The translations under genes were made by a program, and so were the position numbers. Shown here piece after piece: positions 15,365 through 25,004 of a stretch of DNA of 64,000 nucleotides (position 1 is the stretch's first letter; each line of letters begins with the position of its first letter). The stretch is taken from positions 1 through 64,000 of the forward strand of contig NZ_JAJCVI010000006.1 of the NCBI RefSeq assembly GCF_020567525.1, written 5' to 3'. This DNA is from Halorubellus salinus (GTDB taxonomy: Archaea > Halobacteriota > Halobacteria > Halobacteriales > Natrialbaceae). A model generated the notes under the pieces. The model did no database searches and was not told the DNA's origin. It worked only from the letters and a program-made list of their open reading frames with translations.

Positions 15365-18250
15365 TCAGTCCCAGAACGAGCGCGTCCTGGCGAACTGTTT
15401 CTCCTGAGCGAGGATGTCGCGGTAGAAGTCGGTCTCGTTCTCGCGGAGTTGCCCGATGATTCGTGCGGCGTTGTGCGGGCCGACGCCGCGCGCGCTGAGT
15501 GCGACGACGGCTTGCTTGCCGTGTGACTGGACGAGGTTCGCCCTGCGGTGGGCCTTCTTCGTCAACTCGTCCTGCTCGTCGTCCTTCTCGCTCGCGCGAA
15601 CCGCGGGGACGGTCTCGTCGTCCCACGGGCTCAGGGCGGCGATGCGCGTCGACCCGCACTCGGCGCACTCGGGCTGGTCGCGGACTCGGCGGACCTTCGT
15701 CTGCTTCTTGTACTCGCCGCAGTGCACGCACAGCAGGACGACGCGGTCGTCCTGGAGGCGGTCCTTGACGGTCTGGACGACGCTCGCGTCGGCGTTCTCG
15801 GGCGCGAGCAGTTCCTTCCCCGAGGAGTGCCCGGCCGACCCGATGGGCGTGCGTTCGCCGACCGTCTCGACCGCGAGGTCGCCCGACTGGATGCGCTCGA
15901 GCACTCGCCCGGCGTGGTCGACCGCGAGGTCCTCGTGGAACACCTCGCGGACGGCCTCGTCGTACACCGGCGTGTCCTCGAGCGCGGCGACGAGGTACTG
16001 CGGGCTGACGTCCGTCGACCCCTCCCACGTCCGGAGTGCGCCGAACTTCGCCGCGACCTGACTGAGCCGGAACTTCAGCGCGTCCGAGCGCTTCAGGGAG
16101 AGTTCGATGATGGCCTCGACGTGCCCCGGGTCGGTCGACTCCAGGACGTCGATTACCGCTGGCGTCCCGAGGCCGCTCGGGAGCTCCAGTTCGATGCGGT
16201 AGGGGTCGGTCTCGAGCGCGACCGACGACCCCGTGCGCTGGCCGAGCAGCGAGGAGAGGACGCGCCCGAGCGTCGCGTTCGCCTTGTGCCCGAGGGCGGC
16301 GTTCACGACGACGGTGCGGCCGTGCTGTTCGACCACCAGGCAGTCGCCGGTCGGCATCGGCGCGCCCGTCTCCGCGTGGCGTTCGAGCTGGTCGAGCGCG
16401 CTCGCCATCGTCGCCTCGTCGACGGGGTACCGGCCGGCGAACTCGGTCGCGACCGACGCGCGTGGCGCGCCCCGCTCGAACTGTGGGCCGGCGACCGCGC
16501 GCATCTCGCCGACCTCGCCCGCCACGCCCGGTGGGACCGGAATCTCGGAGCCCGTCCACGACGGCACCTCGCCGGCGGGGTCCTCGATGGGGGCGACGTT
16601 CACCTCGCCGTCGTCGTCGTCCACCTCGACGATCCGCCACATCTCGCCGCGCTGCACGAACACCTCCCCGGGCTGGGCGAAGTTCACGACGAACCGCTCG
16701 TCGAGCGTCCCGACCTGCCGGCCGGAGGCGACGTCGTTCACGTCGTACGTCTCCTCGTCGGGGATCATCGAGAGGTTCTGGTAGACGTAGCCGCGCGTCC
16801 CGCCCGCGGTCTCGATGCGGTCCGCGCCCTCGTCGAGCCACACGACGCGGTTCGAGTGCAGTTCCTCGACGACCGCGCGGAACGCGTCCTCCGACAGGTC
16901 CCTGAACGGGTACGCGCTCGTGACGAGCTCGTAGGCCGCCCGCGCCGAGACGCCGTCTTGCTCCTCGCCGACCGTGCTCGGGCCGTACGCGGCGTCGGCG
17001 CCGCCGTCGGCGTGGTCGCCGTCCATGGCGAGCCCCGGGAGCTGGTTCGCGACGACGTCGAGACTCCCCTCGTGGATGCCCGCGGGTTCGACCTCGCCGT
17101 CCTTCGCGCGTCGGGCGATGGCGGCGGCCTCGAACGTGTCGTCCTCGCGCGTCGTGACGACCGTCCCCTTCGAGACCTGGTCGCTGCGGTGGCCGGCGCG
17201 CCCGACGCGCTGGAGGAGTCGCGTGACCTGGCGCGGGCTCTGGTACTGGACGACGTGGTCGACGCGGCCGACGTCGATGCCGAGCTCCATCGAGGACGTA
17301 CAGAGGAGGCCGTCGAGCTCGCCGGCCTTGAACGCGTCCTCGACCTCGATGCGGGCGTCCTTCGAGAGGCTGCCGTGGTGGACGCCGATGGGGAGGTCGA
17401 GTTCCGTGAACCGCGAGCCCAGTGCCTCCGCGGTCTGGCGCGTGTTGACGAAGACGAGCGTCGATTCGTTCGCGGCGACGAGGTCGCGGATGGCGCGCAC
17501 GTGGCTCGCGACGCGCTCGGTCGTCGCGAGCTTCCCGGCGAGGGTCGCGTCCTCGTCGGTTATCTCGGGCTCGTGGACGCGGAGGTCGAGCTGGGAGCCG
17601 ACGTCGACCTCGCGGACCGCACACGGCCGATTCCCCGTCAAGAAGGCGCCGACAGTCTCGGGGTCGCCGACGGTCGCCGACAGCCCGATGCGCTGGAAGT
17701 CACCGGCGAGTGCGCGAAGGCGCTCCATCGCGATGGCGAGCTGGGCGCCGCGCTTGGACGCGGCGAGTTCGTGGACCTCGTCGACGACGACGTGCTCGAG
17801 GTCCGCGAGCGCCTCGCGGAGCCGCGAGCCCGTGAGCATCGCCTGCACGGTCTCGGGCGTCGTCACGAGGACGTCGGGCGGGTCGGTCGCCTGCTTGCGG
17901 CGCTGGTAGTCCGTGGTGTCGCCGTGGCGGACGTCGACGTCAAGGTCGAGGTACTCGCCCCACCACTCCAGGCGGTCGCGCATGTCGCGGTTCAGCGCCC
18001 GCAGCGGCGTGACGTAGAGCGCGCGGATGCCGTGGGCGTCCTCGCCGGCGAGCGCGTCGAACACCGGGAGCATCGCGGTCTCGGTCTTCCCGGTCCCCGT
18101 GGGCGCGACGACGAGTGCGTGCTCGCCGGCGGCGATGGGTGGGATGGCGCGACGCTGCGTCGCCGTCGGCTCCGCGAACCCGCGCTCGGCGAGGGCGTCA
18201 CGGACCGGCTCGCCGAGCACGCCGAACGCCGTCTCGCCGCGTGCTGTCAT
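15365..18250 (-). CDS. lhr: Lhr-family ATP-dependent DNA/RNA helicase
   Basis: The 961-aa superfamily-2 helicase begins MTARGETAFGVLGEPVRDAL. The ATG at 18250 is chosen because the helicase domain starts there although the frame is open further upstream. Motifs run in order: Q-motif TATQRRAIP, Walker A APTGTGKTE (about 50-58), VDEVHEL (motif II), SATVGD (motif III), then a second RecA domain with HHGSLSK and QRVGRAGH (motif VI, about 350). A winged-helix and the Lhr-specific C-terminal region follow, with a four-cysteine patch CVHCGEYKKQ...CAECG near residues 845-870. Lhr proteins unwind DNA in repair and fork restart. It is convergent with pitA. Confidence 0.92.
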   Translation of the reverse strand: MTARGETAFGVLGEPVRDALAERGFAEPTATQRRAIPPIAAGEHALVVAPTGTGKTETAMLPVFDALAGEDAHGIRALYVTPLRALNRDMRDRLEWWGEYLDLDVDVRHGDTTDYQRRKQATDPPDVLVTTPETVQAMLTGSRLREALADLEHVVVDEVHELAASKRGAQLAIAMERLRALAGDFQRIGLSATVGDPETVGAFLTGNRPCAVREVDVGSQLDLRVHEPEITDEDATLAGKLATTERVASHVRAIRDLVAANESTLVFVNTRQTAEALGSRFTELDLPIGVHHGSLSKDARIEVEDAFKAGELDGLLCTSSMELGIDVGRVDHVVQYQSPRQVTRLLQRVGRAGHRSDQVSKGTVVTTREDDTFEAAAIARRAKDGEVEPAGIHEGSLDVVANQLPGLAMDGDHADGGADAAYGPSTVGEEQDGVSARAAYELVTSAYPFRDLSEDAFRAVVEELHSNRVVWLDEGADRIETAGGTRGYVYQNLSMIPDEETYDVNDVASGRQVGTLDERFVVNFAQPGEVFVQRGEMWRIVEVDDDDGEVNVAPIEDPAGEVPSWTGSEIPVPPGVAGEVGEMRAVAGPQFERGAPRASVATEFAGRYPVDEATMASALDQLERHAETGAPMPTGDCLVVEQHGRTVVVNAALGHKANATLGRVLSSLLGQRTGSSVALETDPYRIELELPSGLGTPAVIDVLESTDPGHVEAIIELSLKRSDALKFRLSQVAAKFGALRTWEGSTDVSPQYLVAALEDTPVYDEAVREVFHEDLAVDHAGRVLERIQSGDLAVETVGERTPIGSAGHSSGKELLAPENADASVVQTVKDRLQDDRVVLLCVHCGEYKKQTKVRRVRDQPECAECGSTRIAALSPWDDETVPAVRASEKDDEQDELTKKAHRRANLVQSHGKQAVVALSARGVGPHNAARIIGQLRENETDFYRDILAQEKQFARTRSFWD

Positions 18251-18516
18251 CGACGGGTCTAACGACGCCGCGAGCATAAGCGCCGCGCTGACGGGGACGT
18301 TCAGGGAGGGCTTGAACCTCGACGACGGCCGACGAGACGACTTCAAGGGGACGTTACCGCCGCGTTGGCACGTGGTTTCGAGCTGGTCGTGACGTTGCCA
18401 GCAACCCGCCATTAGCGTTCATGCTTTCGACCCTACCAGATAACCATTGGTTTCAACCACCGCTTGTACTCAACCGAGCGGCAATCCTATACCGGTGTAC
18501 CCCCGAATGAGTATTC

Positions 18517-20436
18517 ATGCACGCGTCAGCCGGCTGGTACGGTGACCACACGGTCGACGCCACCAGTGACGGGGTGACCGTCCGGAAGGGACTGGACCTC
18601 GACACGCTCGCGCTGCCGGCACTGAAGTTCGAGATCCGGAGCGACAGGGACGACCCGGTCGGCGTCCGCGTCGTCGACCACCTCCCGGCGGCGGTCGACC
18701 CGGACCGCGTCGGCGTCCACGCTGACTTCGGCGCCGACCAGTGGACCGCGTTCGAGGACGGCCGCGTGACGTTCACCACGCGACTGGACCCGGAACGACC
18801 GGTCGTGACGTTGTACGGTATCTGGATCGACGACCCGAGTCGCGTCCACGAGCTCCTGAAGGGCCCGGACGTGAAGGTCGCGAGCGACCCCGACGCGCCC
18901 TCCCTGGACCCGGTCGGCGACGAGGTTCGCTTGCCGACCGTGGACGATTCGCTGCGGAGCGTCGGCCCGAGCGCGCTGGCGGACCTTCGCGCCGACGTCG
19001 AGGAGGCGCTGACCGCGGCGCGAGCGGAGCCCGCGGAACCGGCGACGGCGCTCCCGGCACCGGACGGGGCGGACGTCGACGCGGACGTCGCGGAGCCATC
19101 GGGGACGATGGGCGACCACGCGTGGGCGTACCCCGTCCAGCGACGCGGAACGGGCCGCGTCGCCGCGCCGACGCACGCGGACCTCGACGACCTCCTCGAC
19201 CACGACTCGGACGACGAGGACGGCGACGAGAGGGACGACGAAGGCGGTCGTGGTGCGGAGCGCGTCGGCGAGAACCACGTCTACCTCCGTGCGGCACTCG
19301 CCGACACGCATCACGGCGGCGGCGGCGCACTCCTCCTCCAGGAGCTCGCGAACGCCTTCCACGTGGTCGCGCGACGCATCACGGGCGACGCGAAGCGCGC
19401 GACCGTCGACGCGGTCATCGAGACGCCACTCGGCGCCGACGCGGTACTGAACGCGCTCACGGACCGCGAGCAGGTGACTGACGCGCTCGTGTCGCCGCTC
19501 GTCGGCGACCCCGAGGACGCGACCGGTATCGACGCCGAACCCGACGAGGACACCGAGGCTGCGGCCCGCGAGGGCACCGAGGAGGTGTCCATCGAGCCGG
19601 ACGAGGAGGACGTCGAGGTCGTCCTCAACGCGGACGGTGAACGGTTCTCGGAGCTCCAGGCGGAGTTCGAGCAGGAGACCGACACGGACGCCCTGGAGGA
19701 CGAACTCCGGGACCTGGAGCTGCCGGGCGTGGATACGAGCGAGGAGCCGAGCATCGACGAGCTCGTCGCGGGCGGCGACGCGTTCGACGCGGACGACGAC
19801 GCCGACGAGTTCGTCCCTGCGAGCGTCGACGGCGACGACGACGCGTTCTCGTTCGACGACCCAGCTGGAGCGGACGCGACGGAACTCGACTTCGCCGCCG
19901 ACAGCGCGTTCGACGCCGAGGACGTCGCCGCCGACGACCCACAGGACGCCCTCCAGTTCGACGACGCCGACGACGGGACCGCCGGCGAGGTGACCGCGGA
20001 GGATGACGCGGCGACCGCTGACGGCGCGAACGTCGACGCGGACGACGCCGATCCGTCGGCGGTACCGGCGTTCGAGTTCGCCACCGACGAGGACGAGGAC
20101 CCGGTAGCGGCCGACGCGGACGCAAGCGAGGACGAGGACCCGGCAGCCGCCGCCACCGCGGACAGCGACCCGGCAGTCGGCGACGCCGCCGCGAACAGCG
20201 ACCCGGCAGTCGCCGATCCCGAGGCGGTCGGAGAGATGGTCGAGGTCCCAGCACGCGAGCTCGCGGCGCTCCGTACCGAGATGCGCGAACTCCGGGACCG
20301 CGTCGCCACCCTCGAATCCGACCTTGCGGCGGTCCGCTCGGACCTCGCACGCGAACGCGCCGTCGACTCCAAGCCGACCGTCGGCGACGGCGCCGAGTCC
20401 CTCGAACCCATCGACGGCGTCGAGGACGACGACTGA
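18517..20436 (+). CDS. Large acidic haloarchaeal protein with C-terminal coiled coil
   Basis: The 639-aa protein has a folded-looking N-terminal domain (about 1-130) with Val-rich strands and GIWIDDPSRVHELLKGPD. A second conserved patch lies at about 245-330 (VYLRAALADTHHGGGGALLLQELANAFHVVARR). Then comes a very long Asp/Glu/Ala linker (about 330-570) with repeats of EDEDP and NSDPAV. It ends in a 45-residue heptad coiled coil (about 574-620: ELAALRTEMRELRDRVATLESDLAAVRSDL). There is no signal or membrane segment. The composition suggests a cytoplasmic scaffolding or regulatory protein. I do not recognise the family and no function should be assigned. Confidence 0.75.
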   Translation: MHASAGWYGDHTVDATSDGVTVRKGLDLDTLALPALKFEIRSDRDDPVGVRVVDHLPAAVDPDRVGVHADFGADQWTAFEDGRVTFTTRLDPERPVVTLYGIWIDDPSRVHELLKGPDVKVASDPDAPSLDPVGDEVRLPTVDDSLRSVGPSALADLRADVEEALTAARAEPAEPATALPAPDGADVDADVAEPSGTMGDHAWAYPVQRRGTGRVAAPTHADLDDLLDHDSDDEDGDERDDEGGRGAERVGENHVYLRAALADTHHGGGGALLLQELANAFHVVARRITGDAKRATVDAVIETPLGADAVLNALTDREQVTDALVSPLVGDPEDATGIDAEPDEDTEAAAREGTEEVSIEPDEEDVEVVLNADGERFSELQAEFEQETDTDALEDELRDLELPGVDTSEEPSIDELVAGGDAFDADDDADEFVPASVDGDDDAFSFDDPAGADATELDFAADSAFDAEDVAADDPQDALQFDDADDGTAGEVTAEDDAATADGANVDADDADPSAVPAFEFATDEDEDPVAADADASEDEDPAAAATADSDPAVGDAAANSDPAVADPEAVGEMVEVPARELAALRTEMRELRDRVATLESDLAAVRSDLARERAVDSKPTVGDGAESLEPIDGVEDDD

Positions 20437-20562
20437 CACCAGGCGGACTTCGACCAAGCCAGCTCCGACCGTCCGCCGTTCACTCCTCGAGAGACGCGTC
20501 GCTTCGAGCCGCGACTCTCTCGGCCTCGGGAAGCGGTCGAGACCGGGGTCGGTGGGCGTCCG

Positions 20563-21390
20563 TCAGATGCGGTCGTAGCGACCGAGGCGCGTGCCGTCGA
20601 GGAGGTACGCCTGGCCGTCGCGGAGGCCGTCGGGGAGGAACGGCGCGAGGAACCCGCGGCCGTCGACGTTCGTCCACGTGCCGCCCGCGCGGTCGTTGAA
20701 CGCGGGGAAGACGACGAGGTCACCCGCCGCGTCCGCGTCCGGGAGCTCGTCGGCGTCGTACTGCGCGGCGAACGCCCCTGGGTCGAGCCCGCCGCGGAGC
20801 CACACGCGCTCGACGCGACTCCCACCGACCTCGTCGGTGAGTCGGACCTGCGGGTGCTCGTGGCCGACGCAGACGACGTCGGCGCGGAGGACCTCGGGCG
20901 CAGGCCACGTGTGGCCGTGCGCGAACCCGACGTCGCCGATGCGGACGCCGGCGGCGTCGGTGACGTCGACCGCCGCCCACTCCTCGAGGTCGCCGTCGTG
21001 ATTCCCCTTGACGACCGTCACCGGCACCGAGAGGGACTCGACGAGCACCTCTATCTCGCCGCGTTCCGCGCCACCGGGGCCGCCGATGGAGTGCATGAAG
21101 TCGCCGACGACGACGAGTTCCGTCGCACCGGTCTCCGCGAGGAGTGCCTGCAAGCGCTCGCGTCGCTCGTCGGCGTTCGAGTCGAGGTTCACGCCGCGCT
21201 CGTAGCGGAGTGCGGACTCGATGCCCGCGTGGAAGTCAGCGATGGCGAGCAGTCGCCGGCCGTCGGCGTCCACGACCGCAGCCGGCGCGTCCGGGACGGG
21301 CTCGACCGCGGTCACCGGCGACGACGCTGGCGAGTCCGCGCGCGCAGCGTCGGCCGCCCGCTCCGGGTCGTCGGCCGCGTCGCGGTCCAT
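20563..21390 (-). CDS. rpe: RPA-associated calcineurin-like phosphoesterase (Rpe)
   Basis: The 275-aa protein is a metallophosphoesterase of the COG1407 type. All metal ligands are present: DFHAG (DxH), VVGDFMHS (GD), GNHDGD (GNHD), AHGHTW and GHEHPQ. The N-terminal 35 residues are low-complexity Ala/Asp. It lies 3 bp downstream of the RPA-associated protein gene in an operon with rpa, the arrangement reported for the haloarchaeal rpa1 operon, where it is called rpe. The family activity is phosphodiester hydrolysis, and a role in ssDNA metabolism is inferred from the operon. Confidence 0.85.
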   Translation of the reverse strand: MDRDAADDPERAADAARADSPASSPVTAVEPVPDAPAAVVDADGRRLLAIADFHAGIESALRYERGVNLDSNADERRERLQALLAETGATELVVVGDFMHSIGGPGGAERGEIEVLVESLSVPVTVVKGNHDGDLEEWAAVDVTDAAGVRIGDVGFAHGHTWPAPEVLRADVVCVGHEHPQVRLTDEVGGSRVERVWLRGGLDPGAFAAQYDADELPDADAAGDLVVFPAFNDRAGGTWTNVDGRGFLAPFLPDGLRDGQAYLLDGTRLGRYDRI

Positions 21391-21393
21391 CCC

Positions 21394-23085
21394 TCAGATG
21401 GGTTTCAGGACGTCGTCCTCGGGCTCGTAGCACTGCCCGCCCATCAGCGCGTCCTGTATCGCGTCCTCGACGGTCTCGGCGTCCGCGCCGGTCTCGTCGA
21501 CGACGTGCTCGCTGAGGGCGTCCCGGTCGACGCCGTCGCCGTCGTCCATCTCCCGCATCGCGTCGAGGAGGAACGCGTCCACGTCGACGTCCTCCGCGGG
21601 CTCGTCGGCCGTCTCGTCCGCGTCGGCGCCCGCGTCTTCCGCGGCCGCTGGCTCGTCGTCGGACGCGTCGTCGGCCGCCGGCTCGGCGTCGCCAGCGCTC
21701 TCGGCCGCCGGCTCGGCGTCACCGGCTGCGGCGTCCGGGTCGGGCTCGGGCGCGTCCAGCTCGCTCTCCTCGGGCTCGGGGACGTCGTTCCCCGACGAGA
21801 ACTCCGTCCCGTACTCCTCCTCGATCTCCTGGCGTTCCTCCTCGTCGAACTCGTACATCTGGTCGCTCGTCGAGTCCGAGTCGCCACCGAGCGACCCCGG
21901 CTCGAAGTCGCCGACGCCGTCCTCGTCCGCGTCCGCGTCTGCATCGGCGTCCGCGGCTGCCGCGTCCCCAGCGGCGTCGGTCGCGTCCACGTCGTCCGCC
22001 TCGACCGCGTCGTCGGTATCGGCGTCATCCATGGCTTCCGCCTCGTCGACGTCGTCCGTCGCGTCCGCGTCGCCGGATGCAGTCGCATCGGCAGGCGCGT
22101 CCGACTCGACGGCCGCGTCCGCTTCAGTCGCCGACTCCGCGTCCACCGATTCCTCGGCTTCGGTCGCCGGCTCCGCGTCCGCCGATTCCTCGGCTTCGGT
22201 CGCCGGTTCCGCGGTCGCGTCGGCGTCGGCCGCTTCGCCGGCGCTCGGCGCGGCGGTCGCGTCCGTCGGCTCGGGTGCGGCGTCGTCCTCCGTCGGCGTC
22301 GCGGTGTCGGCAGCGGCCGGCTGGTCCGGGCGCGTGGTCGCCGCCGCGGTGGTGTCGCCGAGGTCGCCGGCGAGGTCCGCGTACGAGTGCGTGCCGTCGC
22401 CCGCGTCGCTCGGTGACCGGTCGTAGGCTTCGACCTCGTCGCGGTCGCCAGCGACGACCTCGGCCGCGTCCACCGCGAGTTCGCGGACGCCAGCGAGGTA
22501 CGCGGGCGTCGTCCCGTACCCCTCGAGTGCGAGCGCCGCACCCGACGCCGTCGGCGCCGCGACGCCACGGCCCTCAAGCGCCTGCTGGAGGTCGTCACCG
22601 GACGCGTCCAGGGTCGCGGCCGCGGCGAGCGTCCCGACGCGCTCGACGGTGTGTTCTGCGGTCCGGACGACCCAGCGGTCCCGGGTCGCCGCGTCGACCG
22701 TGGTGATGCTCTCAGGGCGGATGCTCGTGAACACGCGATCCGAATCCTCCGGCTGGAACGTGCGAGCCTTCCCCGTCACCGCGACGAACGCCGGCGGGTC
22801 CAGGCGCTCCAGGGCCGCCATCTCGTCGGGCTGGTACTGGCCGGCGTAGACGACGAACGCGCCCGTCGGGTCGACGATGCGCGCCCGCAGCACGTCGTCG
22901 TTCACGTCCTCTATCTCCGTGAGGACGCCGACGACGAACAGCCGGTTCGCGCGAGCGCCAGTCGGCGTGACGACGTAGTTCGGCGCGCGCTCCTCGTCGG
23001 ACTCCTGGTAGTCGACGGTCGCGTCGTCGAACTCCGCCGCGAACACGCGGTACGCGGTCTCGCGGTTCCCCGGAAGGTCCGTCAT
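21394..23085 (-). CDS. rpap1: RPA-associated protein (Rpap)
   Basis: The 563-aa protein belongs to the COG3390 family that binds haloarchaeal RPA. The N-terminal region (about 1-120) is an OB fold: LFVVGVLTEIEDVNDDVLRARIVDPTG is typical, followed by FVVYAGQYQPDE. A helical segment and a long acidic linker (about 230-440) with internal repeats come next. A C-terminal winged-helix-like domain (about 490-563, DVDAFLLDAMREMDDGDGVD...) ends in DDVLKPI. Its ATG overlaps the rpa stop by four bases. The protein likely forms a complex with the upstream ssDNA-binding subunit, by analogy with Haloferax volcanii Rpa1-Rpap1. Confidence 0.9.
   Translation of the reverse strand: MTDLPGNRETAYRVFAAEFDDATVDYQESDEERAPNYVVTPTGARANRLFVVGVLTEIEDVNDDVLRARIVDPTGAFVVYAGQYQPDEMAALERLDPPAFVAVTGKARTFQPEDSDRVFTSIRPESITTVDAATRDRWVVRTAEHTVERVGTLAAAATLDASGDDLQQALEGRGVAAPTASGAALALEGYGTTPAYLAGVRELAVDAAEVVAGDRDEVEAYDRSPSDAGDGTHSYADLAGDLGDTTAAATTRPDQPAAADTATPTEDDAAPEPTDATAAPSAGEAADADATAEPATEAEESADAEPATEAEESVDAESATEADAAVESDAPADATASGDADATDDVDEAEAMDDADTDDAVEADDVDATDAAGDAAAADADADADADEDGVGDFEPGSLGGDSDSTSDQMYEFDEEERQEIEEEYGTEFSSGNDVPEPEESELDAPEPDPDAAAGDAEPAAESAGDAEPAADDASDDEPAAAEDAGADADETADEPAEDVDVDAFLLDAMREMDDGDGVDRDALSEHVVDETGADAETVEDAIQDALMGGQCYEPEDDVLKPI
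22141..22212 (-). repeat. 36-bp tandem repeat in the acidic linker of the RPA-associated protein
   Basis: Two near-identical 36-bp units (from 22141 and from 22177) encode the 12-residue motif A-T-E-A-E-E-S-x-D-A-E-x. A partial further unit precedes them. It is part of the disordered linker and, being a multiple of three, does not disturb the frame. Confidence 0.75.
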
Positions 23086-24359
23086 GCGTCCACCTCCGCG
23101 AGGAAGGCCCGCGCACGGTCAGCCGGGTCGTCCTCGACGCGCTCGAACGTGCTCGCGTCGAGGTTCCCGCCGTACTCGTCGACCGACAGGTGCCCGCGCA
23201 CGCGGAACTCCGGCCCGACGATCTCCTCGCGGATGCTGTCCGCGACGACCTCCTGGTCCATCGCCTCGCGGGCCTGCTCCTTTGCCTCCTCGAGGGTCCC
23301 GCCGTAGACGCGCTCGCTGAGGTCGCGGTCGAGCACCACGGTCGTCGTCGCCGTGCCGTCGTCGAGGATGGCCTTCACGCGCATGTCGTCCTCCGCGTCG
23401 ACCTCGCCGTGACTCCGGCACTGGCCGTTCTGCGCGACGCGATTGCACTCGGGGCACCGCTGGATGAGCCCGGAGCCGTCCCGGACGTCGATGACGTTCC
23501 CCGAGAGCTCGACGTCGTAGACGCCGCCGCCGACGACCGCGTCGAAGATGCTGTCGGCCGCGACCGCGTCACCGACCTCGATGTCGCGCTCGAGTTCCGT
23601 GACCGTCGAGAACTCGCTGACGTTCAGTTCGGGGACGCCGCGGTACTCGCGGACGTACGCGTCCTCGACGCGGACGTTCCCGCCGTTCTCGATGACGGCG
23701 TTCGCCGTCCAGTCAGTGAACGGCAGTCGGCCGGTCTCGTCGGCGAGCACGCCACTGAGGATGTCCGTCTCGCCGTCGCGACCGTCGATGGTGCGACGCT
23801 CGACCTCCTCGATGGTGACCTCCACCGTGCGCGCTCGGTCGCCAGCCTGCAGGTCGCGGACGGTCCGCTCCCCGCCGACGTCGTACGGCACCTCGAGTGG
23901 GTCCTCGAGCTTGCTGACGCTCGTCGACTCGCCGAGGTTCAACTCCGGCTGGCCGTCCCACTCGCGGACGCCCGCGTTCCCGACCTGGAGCGTGTCACCG
24001 GTCTCCAGGCCGAAGTCGTTCCACGCGGTGAAGTCGATGGTGCCCGTGGCGTCGGCGAGTTCGCCCTCGTAGATGGTCTGGTCCTCGCCCTGGTAGCGGA
24101 TGGAGCGCGGGCCGACCATCAGGACGCGACCCGTGAGCGTGACGTTCCCGCTGTCGGTCGTCACGTCCGCGACGTCCATCGTCGTCGGCGACGAACTCCC
24201 ACTGCCGCTCGAGCCGTCGCCGTACTTCCGGCGGAGGCTCTGCACGGCTTCGTCCATCGGCACGCTGTACGACACCAGGTTCTCGAGGTCCTCTTTGACC
24301 TCCTGTTTGTCGACACCGAGGTCGGAGGCGAGCTCCTCGGCGCGGTCGTCGAGACTCAT
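23082..24359 (-). CDS. rpa1: Replication protein A, single-stranded DNA-binding subunit
   Basis: The 425-aa protein binds ssDNA in replication and repair. After an N-terminal helical domain (about 1-60), it has three OB-fold regions. They lie at about 65-160 (NVTLTGRVLMVGPR...TIDFTAWNDFG), 170-265 (RLPFTDWTANAVIENGG) and 275-400. The third contains a zinc site CPEC...CRSH (about 299-313). Three OB folds plus a zinc finger match the Rpa1-type protein of Halobacteria. It is the first gene of the rpa-rpap-rpe operon and has a strong TATA box 27 bp before the ATG. The C-terminal ~45 residues (GHLSVDEYGGNLDASTFERV) are conserved in the family. Confidence 0.93.
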   Translation of the reverse strand: MSLDDRAEELASDLGVDKQEVKEDLENLVSYSVPMDEAVQSLRRKYGDGSSGSGSSSPTTMDVADVTTDSGNVTLTGRVLMVGPRSIRYQGEDQTIYEGELADATGTIDFTAWNDFGLETGDTLQVGNAGVREWDGQPELNLGESTSVSKLEDPLEVPYDVGGERTVRDLQAGDRARTVEVTIEEVERRTIDGRDGETDILSGVLADETGRLPFTDWTANAVIENGGNVRVEDAYVREYRGVPELNVSEFSTVTELERDIEVGDAVAADSIFDAVVGGGVYDVELSGNVIDVRDGSGLIQRCPECNRVAQNGQCRSHGEVDAEDDMRVKAILDDGTATTTVVLDRDLSERVYGGTLEEAKEQAREAMDQEVVADSIREEIVGPEFRVRGHLSVDEYGGNLDASTFERVEDDPADRARAFLAEVDA

Positions 24360-24382
24360 GGACGCGCTTTCGCCCTATCGGC

Positions 24383-24390
24383 TTATAAAA
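24383..24390 (-). promoter_or_regulatory. TATA box of the rpa1-rpap1-rpe operon
   Basis: On the minus strand TTTTATAA is centred 27 bp before the rpa ATG at 24359. This is the classic spacing for a leaderless haloarchaeal transcript. Confidence 0.75.
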
Positions 24391-24494
24391 CGTTCGCGGG
24401 GTGGCGGGCGAGCACGGCCGCGCGAGCGTCGCGGGTCCGCGCCGTCGCCGCGAGCGCCGAAATCACTAACATCCCGTTCGCCGACGTGGCGAGC

Positions 24495-24932
24495 ATGGTC
24501 GGAACCGTCGCCGGGTTGTCGATCGGGGTTGGCGTCGTCCTCGTCGCCGCGGCCGCCTCCATCTGGAACCGCGTCCTCCGCGGGGAGCCCGGGGACGTCG
24601 ACGCCACCGTCACGGACGCGGCGGTCGTCGACGCCGTCAACCCCGGCGCCGACCGTGGGCTCTCGGTCACCTACAGCTACCGCTACGACGACGACCGCTA
24701 CGAGGCCGACGCCGTCGTCCACCCGCCGTCGCTCGCCGACGGCGAAGGAACCCCGCAGGTGCCCAGGGCGTACCGCGAGGGCGCGACCGTCCGCGTCGAC
24801 GTCCCGCCCGGACATCCCAGCGAGGCGACCCTCCCGGACCCGGGCCTCCGCGCGACGTACCGCGTCGCGGTCCCCGGCATCGTCGCCACCGGAGTCACCG
24901 CGATCGCCGTCGGCGTCTGGCTCGCGCTCTGA
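24495..24932 (+). CDS. Two-helix membrane protein, DUF3592-like
   Basis: The 145-aa protein has an N-terminal transmembrane helix (about 4-24) and a C-terminal one (about 124-144). They flank a soluble middle domain with SVTYSYRYDDDRYEADAVVHPPS and YREGATVRVDVPPGHPSEATL. This helix-domain-helix layout and the YEY-like strand followed by Y-x-x-G-x-x-V-x-V-x-x-x-P resemble DUF3592 proteins, which are membrane proteins of unknown role. The start is the ATG directly before the first helix. It diverges from the rpa operon. Confidence 0.75.
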   Translation: MVGTVAGLSIGVGVVLVAAAASIWNRVLRGEPGDVDATVTDAAVVDAVNPGADRGLSVTYSYRYDDDRYEADAVVHPPSLADGEGTPQVPRAYREGATVRVDVPPGHPSEATLPDPGLRATYRVAVPGIVATGVTAIAVGVWLAL

Positions 24933-25004
24933 CCGCTCGCCGTCGAGGGCTCGACCGTCCGACGCACCGAAACCCTCCTACCGCCCGCGTTCGAAGCCGA
25001 CCGC

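Noticed and set aside
15548-18262. 904-codon plus-strand frame opposite the Lhr helicase
   Set aside because: The minus-strand product has all helicase motifs. The plus frame has shadow composition only.
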